Shown here piece by piece: positions 9,052-18,240 of a stretch of 40,621 nucleotides of DNA. Under the pieces are notes generated by a model. It saw only the letters and a list, made by a program, of their open reading frames with translations. It was not told the origin of the DNA and did no database searches. Location: contig JAVSLW010000041.1 in the NCBI GenBank assembly GCA_039666455.1, positions 1 to 40,621 on the forward strand. Direction: 5' to 3'. The stretch's first letter is position 1, and each line of letters starts with the position of its first letter. Source of the DNA: Methanobacterium sp. (GTDB lineage: Archaea > Methanobacteriota > Methanobacteria > Methanobacteriales > Methanobacteriaceae). Made by a program: the position numbers and the translations under genes.

Positions 9052-9639
9052 ATGAAATACGTAAAAAAGACAGCTAAGGAAATAACATCACATGCCCTTG
9101 GAGTTATAGGGAAAATAAATGAAAATGAAGTCTCTAAAATGATAGACATAATTCAGAAGTCTTACTGTGTCTTTATTGTGGGTACTGGAAGATCTGAACT
9201 TGTTGGAAAAATGTTTGCAATGAGACTTATGCACCTTGGTTTTACAGTTCACGTGGTTGGAGATGTTACAACTCCTGCAATTAAAAAAAATGACTGTTTA
9301 ATTGCTATATCTGGCTCTGGAGAAACAAAAACAGTTACACTTGCAGCAGAAACAGCTAAAGAGGTATCTGCTAAGGTTATTGGAATAACTGGAAATCTGG
9401 AATCTACTTTAAGCAAGAGCCTTGATGTAAAGATAAACATAGAAAGTAAAACCAAAGAACCGTGGAAATATTATACATCCAATGTATTAAAGGGCCATTA
9501 TGATGATTTAACGCCTATGGGGACATTATTTGAAGATACTGCTCACCTGTTCCTTGATGGGCTTATTGCAGAGTTCATGGCTCGTTTAGGCAAAAAAGAA
9601 ATAGACCTAAAAAGAAGACATGCTATAATAGAAAAATAA
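9052..9639 (+). CDS. hxlB: 6-phospho-3-hexuloisomerase (SIS domain)
   Basis: This 195-residue single SIS-domain protein interconverts hexulose 6-phosphate and fructose 6-phosphate in the archaeal ribulose monophosphate pathway, which makes pentoses in methanogens. Diagnostic segments are GTGRSELVGKMFAMRLMHLGF, the phosphate-binding ISGSGET and the C-terminal TPMGTLFEDTAHLFLD. The partner hexulose-phosphate synthase is not in this window. An ATG at 9031 overlaps the npdG stop, but I prefer 9052 because AGGG sits 7 bases before it; either would leave the domain intact. Position right after npdG suggests cotranscription. Confidence 0.9.
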   Translation: MKYVKKTAKEITSHALGVIGKINENEVSKMIDIIQKSYCVFIVGTGRSELVGKMFAMRLMHLGFTVHVVGDVTTPAIKKNDCLIAISGSGETKTVTLAAETAKEVSAKVIGITGNLESTLSKSLDVKINIESKTKEPWKYYTSNVLKGHYDDLTPMGTLFEDTAHLFLDGLIAEFMARLGKKEIDLKRRHAIIEK

Positions 9640-9664
9640 ATGATTGAATCTATGGTGAGAAACA

Positions 9665-10168
9665 ATGAATTCAGAGCTATCTGGAAATTTAGTTATTGTC
9701 AGGGATAAAAAAGGAATAAAGCTTCACCAGAAAAGTCACTATGGAAATATTATTAAGGAAGGGCTCCAGCTTTCACTTATAGAAGCTCTCTATCTGGCAG
9801 AGGGAGAAAAAATAAGCATTTTAAGGGATGGAAAAAAGGTTCCAATCGAAGAAATGTTTCAAATAATTCGAAGGGAAGATTTATTAACAAAATATCTGGT
9901 CTATAGCGACCTCAGGAATAGAGGTTATATAGTAAAGACCGGGTTCAAATATGGATCAGAATTCAGGCTTTATGAACGTGGAAAGTCTCCTGGAAACGGC
10001 CATTCTGATTATCTGGTAAAAGTGATTTCTGAAGACTATGAAATCAAATCCTCAGACTTTTCAAGCTATGTTAGAGTAGCTCACGGCGTTAATAAAAAGC
10101 TTCTTTTTGCTGTAGTTGACGAGGAAAATGATATAACATACTATAATGTTGAATGGACCAGGCCATAG
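9665..10168 (+). CDS. endA: tRNA-splicing endonuclease
   Basis: The 167-residue protein cuts both exon-intron junctions at the bulge-helix-bulge motif of pre-tRNA and pre-rRNA. The catalytic triad is visible as Tyr103 (FRLYERG), His113 (GNGHSDY) and Lys144 (HGVNKKLL). The length is that of the homotetrameric archaeal type. The ATG is preceded by GGTGAG about 5 bases upstream. A small hairpin, CAGGC-CATA-GCCTG (10159-10172), spans the stop codon. The gene follows hxlB by 25 bases and may share its transcript. Confidence 0.95.
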   Translation: MNSELSGNLVIVRDKKGIKLHQKSHYGNIIKEGLQLSLIEALYLAEGEKISILRDGKKVPIEEMFQIIRREDLLTKYLVYSDLRNRGYIVKTGFKYGSEFRLYERGKSPGNGHSDYLVKVISEDYEIKSSDFSSYVRVAHGVNKKLLFAVVDEENDITYYNVEWTRP

Positions 10169-10256
10169 CCTGACTTTACGATGTTTTTAATAAAATGAAA
10201 AATTATATTATTTATGAACTCTTGAAATTTGTAAGAGGTATTTTAAAGGTGGTCAA

Positions 10257-11363
10257 TTGATAGATCCATGGAGTTCCGCCATAATCGATTATGAGAAATT
10301 AACAGATCAATTTGGCATTAAACCATTTGAAGAATTTAAAAAAGAGATAAAAGACCCCCATATTTTAATGAAAAGGGGTGTAATATTTGGACATAGGGAT
10401 TATGGAAGAATAATAAAGGCCATGAGGGAAGGAAAAGAATTTGCAGTTGTAAGTGGGATGATGCCAAGCGGTAAAATGCACATAGGCCATAAAATGATTG
10501 TAGACCAACTTATATGGTATCAGAAAAAGGGGGCAGATATTTACATCCCTATTGCTGACATGGAAGCATATTCTGCAAGAGGAATTGATTTTGAAGAGTC
10601 AAGGAAGCTTGCAATCTCAGAATACATAACCAGCTATATTGCACTGGGTCTGGACTTTGAAAAAGAAAATATAAATATTTACCTTCAATCTGAAAACCGA
10701 ATTGTGGGAGATTTAGCATATATACTGGCAAAAAGAGTTAATTTCAATGAAATGAAAGCAATTTACGGCTTTTCAGGAAGCACCAATCTTGCTCACATGT
10801 ACGTGCCATTAATTCAGGTTGCTGACATCTTGCATCCTCAAATTAAGGAATACGGAGGTCCAAAGCCAACAGTGGTTCCAGTAGGGCCTGATCAGGACCC
10901 CCATATAAGGCTTACCAGGGACATTGCAGAAAGGTTTAAAAACAGGTATGGGTTTATAACGCCATCCTCAACATATCACAGGTTTATTACAGGACTTACA
11001 GGCGATAAAATGTCAAGCAGCAAGCCTAAAACAGCTATATTTTTAAGCGACTCTCCTGAAACTGTAGAAAAGAAGATTAAATCTGCTAAATCTGGGGGAA
11101 GAGAAAGTCTGGAGGAACAGCGTGAATTGGGCGGAATTCCTGAAGAATGCACTGTTTATGAGTTATTGGTGTATCATCTTGTAGGGTCAGATAAAGAACT
11201 GGAAGAACTGTATCATAATTGCAAAAGTGGAAATATCATGTGCGGCGAATGTAAAATGAAGGCTGCAGCTATGATGAAAAAGTTCTTTGAAAGATTCTCC
11301 AAAAAAAGGAAAAAAGCAAAAGAAGAAGCTCTAAAACTACTGGATAGGAGGTTTAAATGTTAA
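10257..11363 (+). CDS. trpS: Tryptophanyl-tRNA synthetase
   Basis: This 368-residue class I synthetase charges tRNA-Trp. The ATP-binding motifs are HIGH at 75-78 within PSGKMHIGHKM, and KMSSSKP in GDKMSSSKP. The archaeal/eukaryotic-type VPVGPDQDPHIRL segment lies between them. The start codon is TTG, supported by AAGGTGG about 4 bases upstream and by the lack of a closer ATG. The C-terminus is lysine-rich with a small cluster of cysteines (MCGECKMK). The last codons overlap the start of the SpoIIM-like gene by 7 bases, so those two are translationally linked. Confidence 0.96.
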   Translation: MIDPWSSAIIDYEKLTDQFGIKPFEEFKKEIKDPHILMKRGVIFGHRDYGRIIKAMREGKEFAVVSGMMPSGKMHIGHKMIVDQLIWYQKKGADIYIPIADMEAYSARGIDFEESRKLAISEYITSYIALGLDFEKENINIYLQSENRIVGDLAYILAKRVNFNEMKAIYGFSGSTNLAHMYVPLIQVADILHPQIKEYGGPKPTVVPVGPDQDPHIRLTRDIAERFKNRYGFITPSSTYHRFITGLTGDKMSSSKPKTAIFLSDSPETVEKKIKSAKSGGRESLEEQRELGGIPEECTVYELLVYHLVGSDKELEELYHNCKSGNIMCGECKMKAAAMMKKFFERFSKKRKKAKEEALKLLDRRFKC

Positions 11364-12016
11364 GAAGACGTTCTGGAAGATATTCAGATGAGGAAAAATT
11401 TCACGGATTTTTTTGGGGTCTGTATAAACGCAATGAATTTTTATTAATAATTTCTGCAGCGGTATTTTTTGGCTCGCTGTTTGCAGGTTATTTTTTAGCA
11501 GGTTTTGTAGACCCGATAATGGCCGGCACGTTTCGATCATTTAAAGAGAGCATTAGCAGGGGCCAGATTCAACTCACTACTGTTTCAATATTTACCAACA
11601 ACATAAAAATTGCATTCTACCTTTATGGTGGCGGAATCCTTGTTGGAGTAACCACATTATACTTGCTGGCTTATAATGGCCTTTTTATTGGATATGTGGC
11701 GTCTAAATTTCCTATAGGAGATTTTATAATTTATACAATACCTCATGGAATATTCGAACTTCCAGGTATTGTAATCGCCGGTGCTGCTGGTTTAAGGCTT
11801 GCAAGCACAATTATAAACATTATAAGGGATGTTTTAGACATCAAAAGGTACATGCCTTTGGAGGAACAGTTAAAAAATATACTAAATATTAATTACCCTG
11901 AATTTAAAGAATCTCTGGTATTATTTATAATTGCATCGGTCCTGATTCTTATAGGTGCTTTTATTGAAGCTAACTTTACTTTAACATGGGGTAGTTTCAT
12001 TAAAGGTGTGTTATAA
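11357..12016 (+). CDS. SpoIIM-like (DUF95) integral membrane protein
   Basis: The 219-residue protein resembles the stage II sporulation protein M family, found in many archaea that do not sporulate. After a charged N-terminus with FFWGLYKRNE, about five hydrophobic segments follow, with the family pattern SIFTNNIKIAF, a glycine-rich YGGGILVG stretch and IPHGIFELPGI. It sits in the cytoplasmic membrane; function in archaea is unknown, with transport or membrane remodelling as guesses. The ATG lies inside the trpS 3' end behind an excellent AGGAGG, so it is tightly coupled to trpS, though no functional link is evident. Confidence 0.85.
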   Translation: MLRRRSGRYSDEEKFHGFFWGLYKRNEFLLIISAAVFFGSLFAGYFLAGFVDPIMAGTFRSFKESISRGQIQLTTVSIFTNNIKIAFYLYGGGILVGVTTLYLLAYNGLFIGYVASKFPIGDFIIYTIPHGIFELPGIVIAGAAGLRLASTIINIIRDVLDIKRYMPLEEQLKNILNINYPEFKESLVLFIIASVLILIGAFIEANFTLTWGSFIKGVL

Positions 12017-12060
12017 TGGAAAATCAGTATTGTAAGGATTAAAGAGCTCTAAACATTCAT

Positions 12061-12100
12061 GGAATCACTTGATTTTTGCTATATTCAAATAAGTGATCCC
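12061..12100. repeat. Inverted repeat between spoIIM-like gene and taw1
   Basis: ATCACTT (12064-12070) pairs with AAGTGAT (12091-12097), and flanking GG/CC extends the stem across one bulge. It lies 60-100 bases before the taw1 ATG. It could be an operator or a terminator for the upstream operon. It lacks a clear T-run. Confidence 0.4.
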
Positions 12101-12158
12101 ATCATCTTACAGGATTTTTACAAAGCCAAAATTTCATAAAACAACAGGGAGTAATATC

Positions 12159-13079
12159 ATGACCATGTCACTTTCAGATTGGAACCTCCAGAAACTGGAA
12201 AAAATGGGATACCGATTTGTTGGCAGTAACAGGCATGCTGCAGCTAAAGTGTGTCACTGGACAAAAAAAAGTATCTTAGATGAGGGAGAATGTTACAAAC
12301 AAAAATTTTATGGTATAGAGAGCCATAGATGTCTGCAAATGTCTCCAAGCATTCCTTTCTGTCATCAAAAGTGTTTATTCTGCTGGAGAGATCTTTCAGT
12401 TACTGAAACTCAGTGGAAAGGAGATTATGATGATCCAGGGGAAATAATAGATGGATGCATAGCTGCCCAGAGAAAGCTTCTCTGCGGGTTTTTTGGAAAT
12501 GAAAATGCCAATAAAAAGAAGCTGGATGAGTCACAGGATCCCGTAAATGCTGCAATTTCCCTTGCAGGTGAGCCAATGCTTTATCCAGAAATTGATGGTT
12601 TAATTAAGGAGTTTCACAGAAGAAACTTTACAACTTTTCTGGTTACAAATGGTATGGCTCCAGAAAAGCTTGAAAATTTACAAGAAGAACCTACACAGCT
12701 TTATATTTCTCTTGATGCACCGAATAAAAAGATATTTGAAAAGTTATGCAATCCTCAAATTAAAAATGGCTGGGAAAATCTAAATAAAAGTCTTGACCTG
12801 CTTTCAAGCTTTAACTGCAGGAAAGTGCTTAGAATGACATGTGTTAAGGATTTCAATATGAACAATGCTCAAAAATATGCAGATATTATTAAAAAAAGCA
12901 ATCCTGACTTTGTTGAAATCAAAGCATATATGTTTGTAGGATATTCCAGAAGAAGATTAAAATGGGAAAATATGCCCTCAAACCAGGAAATATATGAGTT
13001 TGCAGATTCTGTTAAAGATAAATGCGGCCTTGAAATTATGGATAAAGCTTTTGAAAGTAGAGTTGTGCTTTTGGGCTAA
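12159..13079 (+). CDS. taw1: 4-demethylwyosine synthase (radical SAM)
   Basis: The 306-residue TYW1/Taw1 enzyme condenses N1-methylguanosine 37 of tRNA-Phe with a two-carbon unit from pyruvate to form the tricyclic base of wyosine derivatives. Both iron-sulfur sites are visible: the radical-SAM CX3CX2C at Cys68, Cys72 and Cys75 (CHQKCLFCW), and three upstream cysteines, Cys32, Cys45 and Cys58, evenly spaced by 13 as in archaeal Taw1. SLAGEPMLYPEI and LRMTCVKDFNMN are family segments. The frame is open to a GTG at 12093, but I chose the ATG at 12159 because GGGAG lies 7 bases before it. Confidence 0.94.
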   Translation: MTMSLSDWNLQKLEKMGYRFVGSNRHAAAKVCHWTKKSILDEGECYKQKFYGIESHRCLQMSPSIPFCHQKCLFCWRDLSVTETQWKGDYDDPGEIIDGCIAAQRKLLCGFFGNENANKKKLDESQDPVNAAISLAGEPMLYPEIDGLIKEFHRRNFTTFLVTNGMAPEKLENLQEEPTQLYISLDAPNKKIFEKLCNPQIKNGWENLNKSLDLLSSFNCRKVLRMTCVKDFNMNNAQKYADIIKKSNPDFVEIKAYMFVGYSRRRLKWENMPSNQEIYEFADSVKDKCGLEIMDKAFESRVVLLG

Positions 13080-13170
13080 ACTTTGATAATAAATGAAACT
13101 ATTAAAATCATATCCAAAAACCATATTTTTATTAGGCACCGTATAAAAAGAAGTTTAAAGAGGTGGTTTT

Positions 13171-14037
13171 ATGAAAAAACTGATAGCAGGAATTTTGCTC
13201 ATATTAATGGCTTTAAACCCCATATACGGAGCTTCAGGGTTTGCAATAACATTTGGAGAAACTACTTACGCTAATCCTCAATGGAAAAGTTCAACACTGG
13301 ACTATTTCCAGTCACATACTGATAAAAAAGTTACTGATGCTACAACTAAGGTTATAACAGCATCTGAGGTAAACCAGATAGCTAAAGGCATCACTGGGAG
13401 AACATATTCTTCAAAACAGATATTTTCATGTGCCATGGTTGACTTAAGCTATAATCAGGGAATAAAAATAATTGTAGATAAAAATAAAATAGGTGTGGTC
13501 ACACCGAAAATGTATGCAAATGCATTAAAATCCTCTGGAATTGAAAATGGATATGTTGTGGTCACGGCCCCAGTTCAATCCTCTGGAGAAGCTGCTTTGA
13601 CTGGAGTATTAAAATCTTATGAAGTTGCTGTAGGTACACCAATCCCTGAAAGTGCTAAAAAGGCAGCAACAGAAGAGCTTTATACCTCTGAACGAATAGC
13701 AAATCAAACCGGTCAAAATCCGGATAAAATCGCTGATCTTTTTGAACAGGTTAAAAATGAAGTTCAAAAACAGGATTTACAGGATCCAGCTCAAATTAAG
13801 ATAATTGTAATTAACATTGCAAACAATATGAACATTAATATAAACGACCAGCAGGCCCAGCAGATTGCAGATGCCATTTCAAATTCCAAGAAAGTTCAGG
13901 CTGATCTTGCAGAATTTAAACAACAGCTTCAAAATGTTTCAAGCCAGGTTAGTCAGTCTGGAGGGATTTTAGATCAAATAATGGCCTACATCCAGGCAGT
14001 CGTGGATTATATTAAAGGATTGATATATGGACAGTGA
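13171..14037 (+). CDS. Exported DUF1002 protein
   Basis: The 288-residue protein starts with a signal peptide (MKKLIAGILLILMALNPIYG, small residues following) and is predicted to be exported. The body matches the DUF1002 pattern: a TYSSKQIFSCAMVDLSYNQGI region, then VVVTAPVQSSGEAALTGVLKSYE, then a C-terminal alpha-helical, glutamine-rich half ending in an amphipathic segment. The function of DUF1002 is unknown; homologs occur in Firmicutes and methanogens. AGAGGTGG is well placed before the ATG. No neighbour suggests a specific role. Confidence 0.8.
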   Translation: MKKLIAGILLILMALNPIYGASGFAITFGETTYANPQWKSSTLDYFQSHTDKKVTDATTKVITASEVNQIAKGITGRTYSSKQIFSCAMVDLSYNQGIKIIVDKNKIGVVTPKMYANALKSSGIENGYVVVTAPVQSSGEAALTGVLKSYEVAVGTPIPESAKKAATEELYTSERIANQTGQNPDKIADLFEQVKNEVQKQDLQDPAQIKIIVINIANNMNININDQQAQQIADAISNSKKVQADLAEFKQQLQNVSSQVSQSGGILDQIMAYIQAVVDYIKGLIYGQ

Positions 14038-14190
14038 ATAATTTTTGATTGAAAGGTGCAGTAGACAACATAGGGCCAAAACATACCATCTATCAGTCAC
14101 AATTTCCTTTTTTTTAGATAAGATTATATCCTACTAAAAACAAGATTACTACAAAAATATAATGAAAATTATCTGGAAATCAGTGATAGC

Positions 14191-15273
14191 ATGTTAATTG
14201 CAGAGAATCATCTTCAACTTATACTGGAATTTGCAATCATTATACATCTGGGAGTGATACTACTTTTCAATATCATTTCAATACCCCTAAGCATGGTACT
14301 TTTCATTGCACTTGTTCTAACAGTTCTTCTTGCAGTGGTATTTGGAGTGGATGCAGGTTTTCTTTTCCTTCCCTTTGTATCCCATCATGAATTCACACAT
14401 CCATTTGGTGCCATTGCAGTTTTTGCATGGGTAACTCTTGCAGCATCTGCAAGTCTTTTAAGTGAAGTAGAAATCAAATCCACATCAATTCATGCATTAT
14501 CTCTTATTTTATTTGTTGTAATAGCTATTGCAGGTGGGTTAATGCACAGATCATTTTTAATTCTATGGTTCCTTGGATGGATAGTTGGAGCAATTATAAT
14601 GTCCAAAAGCTTCAAAAGAAGTTCAAAATTAACTCCAAAAAGGGTTTTAATGGCGGGTGTTGCTGCATTAGCGGGTTTTGGAATTCTTGAGGCATTATCT
14701 CGGGTTTTTAATGCAACTGTTTTAAGTCCACTTTTAAGGATTTCAAGGATTGAAGAATATTCTCTTCCAAGTATTGTAATGGTTTTAAAGAACACAACTC
14801 TCTGGGGCCATGTTCAGGGGTCATGTTACTGGGGTGCTCAATGCCTTGGAGGTTCAGACGGATATGTTTCCCTGCCAATGGGTATTATCCACTTTTTAAC
14901 ATTACCTTTCCCTCTGTTTTACGGAGTTTTAGTTACAAAGAAGGATTATATCGACTATATGCTCCCAGGAGTATTTGGAATCTCATTTGATTTTGGATAC
15001 GTAGCTCTTCTGGCACTTATGGGATGGATTCTGGTGGTAGTTTGCACAGGTTTCCATATTTTAAGGAAATACAGGAGTAAAAGAAGAAACAGAAGCCGTA
15101 TGTATCTTGGAAGGGAAGCTCTGCTTGTGGGGGCACTTTCAGCATTCATAACCCAGGCAATTGTGGGGCTTTTTATATTTAACAGGACTTTTAATGGTGC
15201 TGCAATGATAGCATTTATATTCCTTTCAGCATTAGTTATGGCCCACTCTGTGACTATAAAACGAACACTGTAG
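14191..15273 (+). CDS. Multi-pass membrane protein of unknown function
   Basis: I do not recognise the family. The 360-residue protein has about nine or ten hydrophobic segments separated by short loops, plus an Arg/Lys-rich cytoplasmic loop near residue 295. A larger polar loop around residues 175-230 carries two cysteines in SCYWGAQCLGGSDG, possibly a disulfide outside the membrane. An HEFTH sequence at residues 66-70 fits the HExxH metallopeptidase pattern but may be coincidental. The Shine-Dalgarno is weak (AGTGATAG). Transport, polymer export or intramembrane proteolysis are all possible. The upstream gap 14038-14190 shows nothing else. Confidence 0.7.
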   Translation: MLIAENHLQLILEFAIIIHLGVILLFNIISIPLSMVLFIALVLTVLLAVVFGVDAGFLFLPFVSHHEFTHPFGAIAVFAWVTLAASASLLSEVEIKSTSIHALSLILFVVIAIAGGLMHRSFLILWFLGWIVGAIIMSKSFKRSSKLTPKRVLMAGVAALAGFGILEALSRVFNATVLSPLLRISRIEEYSLPSIVMVLKNTTLWGHVQGSCYWGAQCLGGSDGYVSLPMGIIHFLTLPFPLFYGVLVTKKDYIDYMLPGVFGISFDFGYVALLALMGWILVVVCTGFHILRKYRSKRRNRSRMYLGREALLVGALSAFITQAIVGLFIFNRTFNGAAMIAFIFLSALVMAHSVTIKRTL

Positions 15274-15324
15274 TGCACTCCTAATGAACCTCTAAGTGAA
15301 AAATAAAAAACAGATAAAAAATGG

Positions 15325-15400
15325 AAAAGGATATCTAAGTACTGAGGTGGATACTATTAAATAGATAATCACCAGTCACCAGACAAGATATCATCCTTTT
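15325..15400. terminator. Possible bidirectional terminator stem between converging genes
   Basis: AAAAGGAT (15325-15332) pairs with ATCCTTTT (15393-15400), and ATCT/AGAT extends the stem across an ATC bulge. The right arm includes the last codons of korC. An inner GGTG/CACC pairing is also possible. The position between two converging genes suggests transcript-end protection or termination. Confidence 0.4.
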
Positions 15401-15933
15401 ATTTTTTGCCCTAATTCAAATCCTTTTTCAAGAGCTTTTAAGTTTAATTCCTTAAATTTCGGCGGCACAGCATCAGACACTGCATTTTTTAAAGATTCTT
15501 TTGATATTATATTTGTAATGCTAACCAGTGCCCCAAGCATTGCAACATTGGCAACTATTTTATTTCCAATATCATAGGCAGTTTGAGTGGAAGGAACTGT
15601 GTATATATCTATATCCTCTCTGTCAGGGAAATTAATCATCATATCCGGGTCATAAATAAGGATTTTTCCAGAATCCAGGTCCTTTATATATGTGTCCAGA
15701 GACTCCTGGGACATCGCTATCAGTATGTCTAAATTTCTAACTTTTGGATAATCCTTGGGATTATCAGAGATTACCACCTCTGCACGGGATATTCCTCCCC
15801 TGGCTTCTGGACCTATTGATTGGGTTTGAAAGGCATAATTGTTTTCATACAGTGCAGCAGCTCTCCCCAATATTATACCTGATAAAAGTATGCCCTGCCC
15901 TCCAAATCCTGCAAATCTTATTTCTTTTCTCAT
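15391..15933 (-). CDS. korC: 2-oxoglutarate:ferredoxin oxidoreductase, gamma subunit
   Basis: The 180-residue gamma subunit belongs to the 2-oxoacid:ferredoxin oxidoreductase family, with the characteristic start FAGFGGQGILLSG, then SIGPEARGG and a Rossmann-like fold. With KorA, KorB and KorD it interconverts succinyl-CoA and 2-oxoglutarate using ferredoxin, the last step of the incomplete reductive TCA path that supplies glutamate in methanogens. It is the last gene of the korDABC operon, 11 bases after korB, with GTGAT before the ATG. The assignment to Kor rather than Por or Vor follows from the subunit set and order. Confidence 0.92.
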   Translation of the reverse strand: MRKEIRFAGFGGQGILLSGIILGRAAALYENNYAFQTQSIGPEARGGISRAEVVISDNPKDYPKVRNLDILIAMSQESLDTYIKDLDSGKILIYDPDMMINFPDREDIDIYTVPSTQTAYDIGNKIVANVAMLGALVSITNIISKESLKNAVSDAVPPKFKELNLKALEKGFELGQKIKG

Positions 15934-15944
15934 AATATCACATT

Positions 15945-16799
15945 TTAATATTCTTTAGATGTTTTTGATATCGATGGATACTCAATTAAACATTCATTTT
16001 CTATTATTTTATATAGTTCATCAGTAAATTCAGGCTGTTCTATATTTACAAACTCCCCGATTATAAGTTTCCCATATAATTCCTCTTCTTTTAGTCTTTT
16101 TGCTTTATTTATTGATACTGTGCTTGATTTAATTAATTTCATAAGATCTGTGTTGGATTTTATGTTATTCATTCTTCCATAGTAGGTATAGCACTGAGAC
16201 ATCACTTCAATAAATGCCAGTCCTTTGGTTTCCATTCCTTTTTTAATGGATTTTGACAGTTGAAATGGATGGGAAGTAGTCCATCTTGCAACATAGGAAG
16301 CTCCAGAAGCTTCAGCTACCTTACATAAGTCAAAAGGCCTTTCAGGATTTCCATAGGGTGTGGTAGTGGCTTTTTTTCCAGTCGGCGTTGTTGGGGAGAC
16401 CTGTCCTCCAGTCATACCATATATGTAGTTATTTACACATACGATTGTAATATCGATGTTCCTTCTGCATGCATGTATGAAATGGTTTCCTCCAATTGCT
16501 GCACAATCTCCATCACCTGTAAATGTAACAACATCTAGATCAGGATTGTATGATTTAACTCCTGTTGCAAATGCGATTGGTCTTCCATGAGTTGTGTGCA
16601 ATGAATCACAGTTATAATATCCTGGAATTCTTGAAGAACAGCCTATTCCTGATGTCATTACTGTATTATCCATATCCACATTTAAATCATCGAATGCCTT
16701 GCTTGCACAGTTTATAATTGTTCCAATTCCGCATCCAGAACAGAATATGTGGGGTAATCTGTCTTCTCTTAAATATTTTAAAGCAAAATGTTGTTCCAT
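15945..16799 (-). CDS. korB: 2-oxoglutarate:ferredoxin oxidoreductase, beta subunit
   Basis: The 284-residue beta subunit binds thiamine diphosphate and contributes to substrate activation. CSGCGIG (Cys20, Cys23) and GDGDCAAIGGNHFIHA followed by VNNYIYGMTGGQ form the TPP/magnesium motif. The protein is small and lacks an inserted ferredoxin domain, as in other archaeal KorB. I chose the inner ATG because GGGAGAT precedes it by about 7 bases; the frame is open nine codons further. It starts 4 bases after the korA stop. Confidence 0.94.
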   Translation of the reverse strand: MEQHFALKYLREDRLPHIFCSGCGIGTIINCASKAFDDLNVDMDNTVMTSGIGCSSRIPGYYNCDSLHTTHGRPIAFATGVKSYNPDLDVVTFTGDGDCAAIGGNHFIHACRRNIDITIVCVNNYIYGMTGGQVSPTTPTGKKATTTPYGNPERPFDLCKVAEASGASYVARWTTSHPFQLSKSIKKGMETKGLAFIEVMSQCYTYYGRMNNIKSNTDLMKLIKSSTVSINKAKRLKEEELYGKLIIGEFVNIEQPEFTDELYKIIENECLIEYPSISKTSKEY

Positions 16800-16803
16800 A
16801 ATT

Positions 16804-18015
16804 TTATCTCCCTGTTGTTGTAGCAATAATTTCTTCTAATCTTTGAACCAATGAATTTTTACGTCGTTTTTCGTTCCCTGATGCTATAGCAATAATTTCT
16901 TCAGGGAAATGTATTTCTCCCCCTGTCTTTGGAAGTAATGTTACTTCACAGAATCCTTTTGAAGCCCTCTCCACTTCTCTTGCAATTTGACCAAAATTCA
17001 TCTCAGGCACTATAATTTTTTCTGTTTTTCTGGCAATTTCTAATATTTTATTATCTGGAAATGGCCAGACAACTTCCAATTTGAAAAAGCCTGCACTAAC
17101 TCCATTTTCACGGAGCTCATTTACAGCAGTCTCTGCAGACCTTGATGGCGCCCCGTAGGATACTACCACAACATCCCCACAATCATCCAGATATTTCTCT
17201 TCAAAGGAATATATCTCATGGGCATAGTTTAATATCTTTTTATTCAATCTTTCCACTAATTTATGATGTTCATCAGGCTTCGATGCTGCATCAGGATATC
17301 CTTTTTCACTGTGAGTCAATCCAGTTATGTGTGACTTATGTCTTTTACCAAATGTGGGCATTTTAGGAATTAAATCTTCTTCTGGATAGAATGGAAATTT
17401 ATTAAGCCCTTCTTTTCTTTCGATTATCTCAATCTCTTCAGGTATGATTAGTTTTTCCCGCATATGCCCCACTATTTCATCACTCATTACAAATGCTGGA
17501 ACCCTGTATTTTTCAGAAAGATTAAATGCCTTTACTGTAAATTCAAAACACTCCTGAACTGAGGAAGGTGCCAGGGCAACTATTTGATAATCTCCATGAG
17601 AACCCCACTTTGCCTGCATCATATCACTTTGAGATGCCATTGTAGGTTGTCCTGTTGAAGGAGATCCTCTCTGTACATTGACTATAACAAATGGAGTTTC
17701 TGTCATTGCCCCATAGCCTATGTGCTCCTGCATCAAACTAAACCCCGGTCCACTTGTAGCAGTCATTGCCTTTGCACCAGCCCATGATGCCCCAATAACC
17801 GCTGCTAATGCTCCTATTTCATCTTCCATCTGAATAAATGCTTTTCCAATTTGAGGCAGACGCTTTGCTATTCTTTCTGCAACCTCAGATGATGGAGTTA
17901 TAGGGTAACCTCCAAAAAAATCGCACCCTACTGCTATGGCGCCCTCAGAACATGCTTCATTACCCTGTATAAAATAGCTACCAGGTTTAAGTTTTCCATT
18001 GTTATCTATCGTCAT
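16804..18015 (-). CDS. korA: 2-oxoglutarate:ferredoxin oxidoreductase, alpha subunit
   Basis: The 403-residue alpha subunit has the segments GGYPITPSSEVAE, MEDEIGALAAVIGASWAGAK, ATSGPGFSLM and GSPSTGQPTMASQSD that typify the pyrimidine-binding domain of 2-oxoacid:ferredoxin oxidoreductases. SYGAPSRSAETAV begins the C-terminal transketolase-like domain. The ATG has GGTGA 5 bases upstream and overlaps the korD stop by 4 bases, so the subunits are made in step. Confidence 0.95.
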   Translation of the reverse strand: MTIDNNGKLKPGSYFIQGNEACSEGAIAVGCDFFGGYPITPSSEVAERIAKRLPQIGKAFIQMEDEIGALAAVIGASWAGAKAMTATSGPGFSLMQEHIGYGAMTETPFVIVNVQRGSPSTGQPTMASQSDMMQAKWGSHGDYQIVALAPSSVQECFEFTVKAFNLSEKYRVPAFVMSDEIVGHMREKLIIPEEIEIIERKEGLNKFPFYPEEDLIPKMPTFGKRHKSHITGLTHSEKGYPDAASKPDEHHKLVERLNKKILNYAHEIYSFEEKYLDDCGDVVVVSYGAPSRSAETAVNELRENGVSAGFFKLEVVWPFPDNKILEIARKTEKIIVPEMNFGQIAREVERASKGFCEVTLLPKTGGEIHFPEEIIAIASGNEKRRKNSLVQRLEEIIATTTGR

Positions 18016-18209
18016 TTTTTCACCACAATTGATTGGTCAGGACACATTATTTCACAAATACCACAATAATTACATTCTTCAATATCTTCCACTATTGAGG
18101 GGTAAATCCCCTTTTTGTTTAAATCCTTAGAAACCTTGAATATATTTTTTGGACAGGACTCTATGCAAATATAACACCCTTTGCATAGTTCTTCATGTAT
18201 GGATATCAT
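18012..18209 (-). CDS. korD: 2-oxoglutarate:ferredoxin oxidoreductase, delta (ferredoxin) subunit
   Basis: The 65-residue protein carries two [4Fe-4S] motifs, CKGCYICIESCP and CNYCGICEIMCP. It passes electrons from the KorAB active site to external ferredoxin. I chose the ATG at 18209 because GGTGATGAT precedes it; a frame 15 codons longer exists but would run through the probable promoter and operator. It is the first gene of korDABC. Confidence 0.93.
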   Translation of the reverse strand: MISIHEELCKGCYICIESCPKNIFKVSKDLNKKGIYPSIVEDIEECNYCGICEIMCPDQSIVVKK

Positions 18210-18240
18210 ATCATCACCAGAAACTGATTTTTTTTTATAA

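Noticed and set aside
10159..10172. The small hairpin over the endA stop codon as a member of the mini-hairpin family
   Set aside because: It is a single GC-rich 5-bp stem without the flanking features of the family; probably coincidence or a transcript-end stem.
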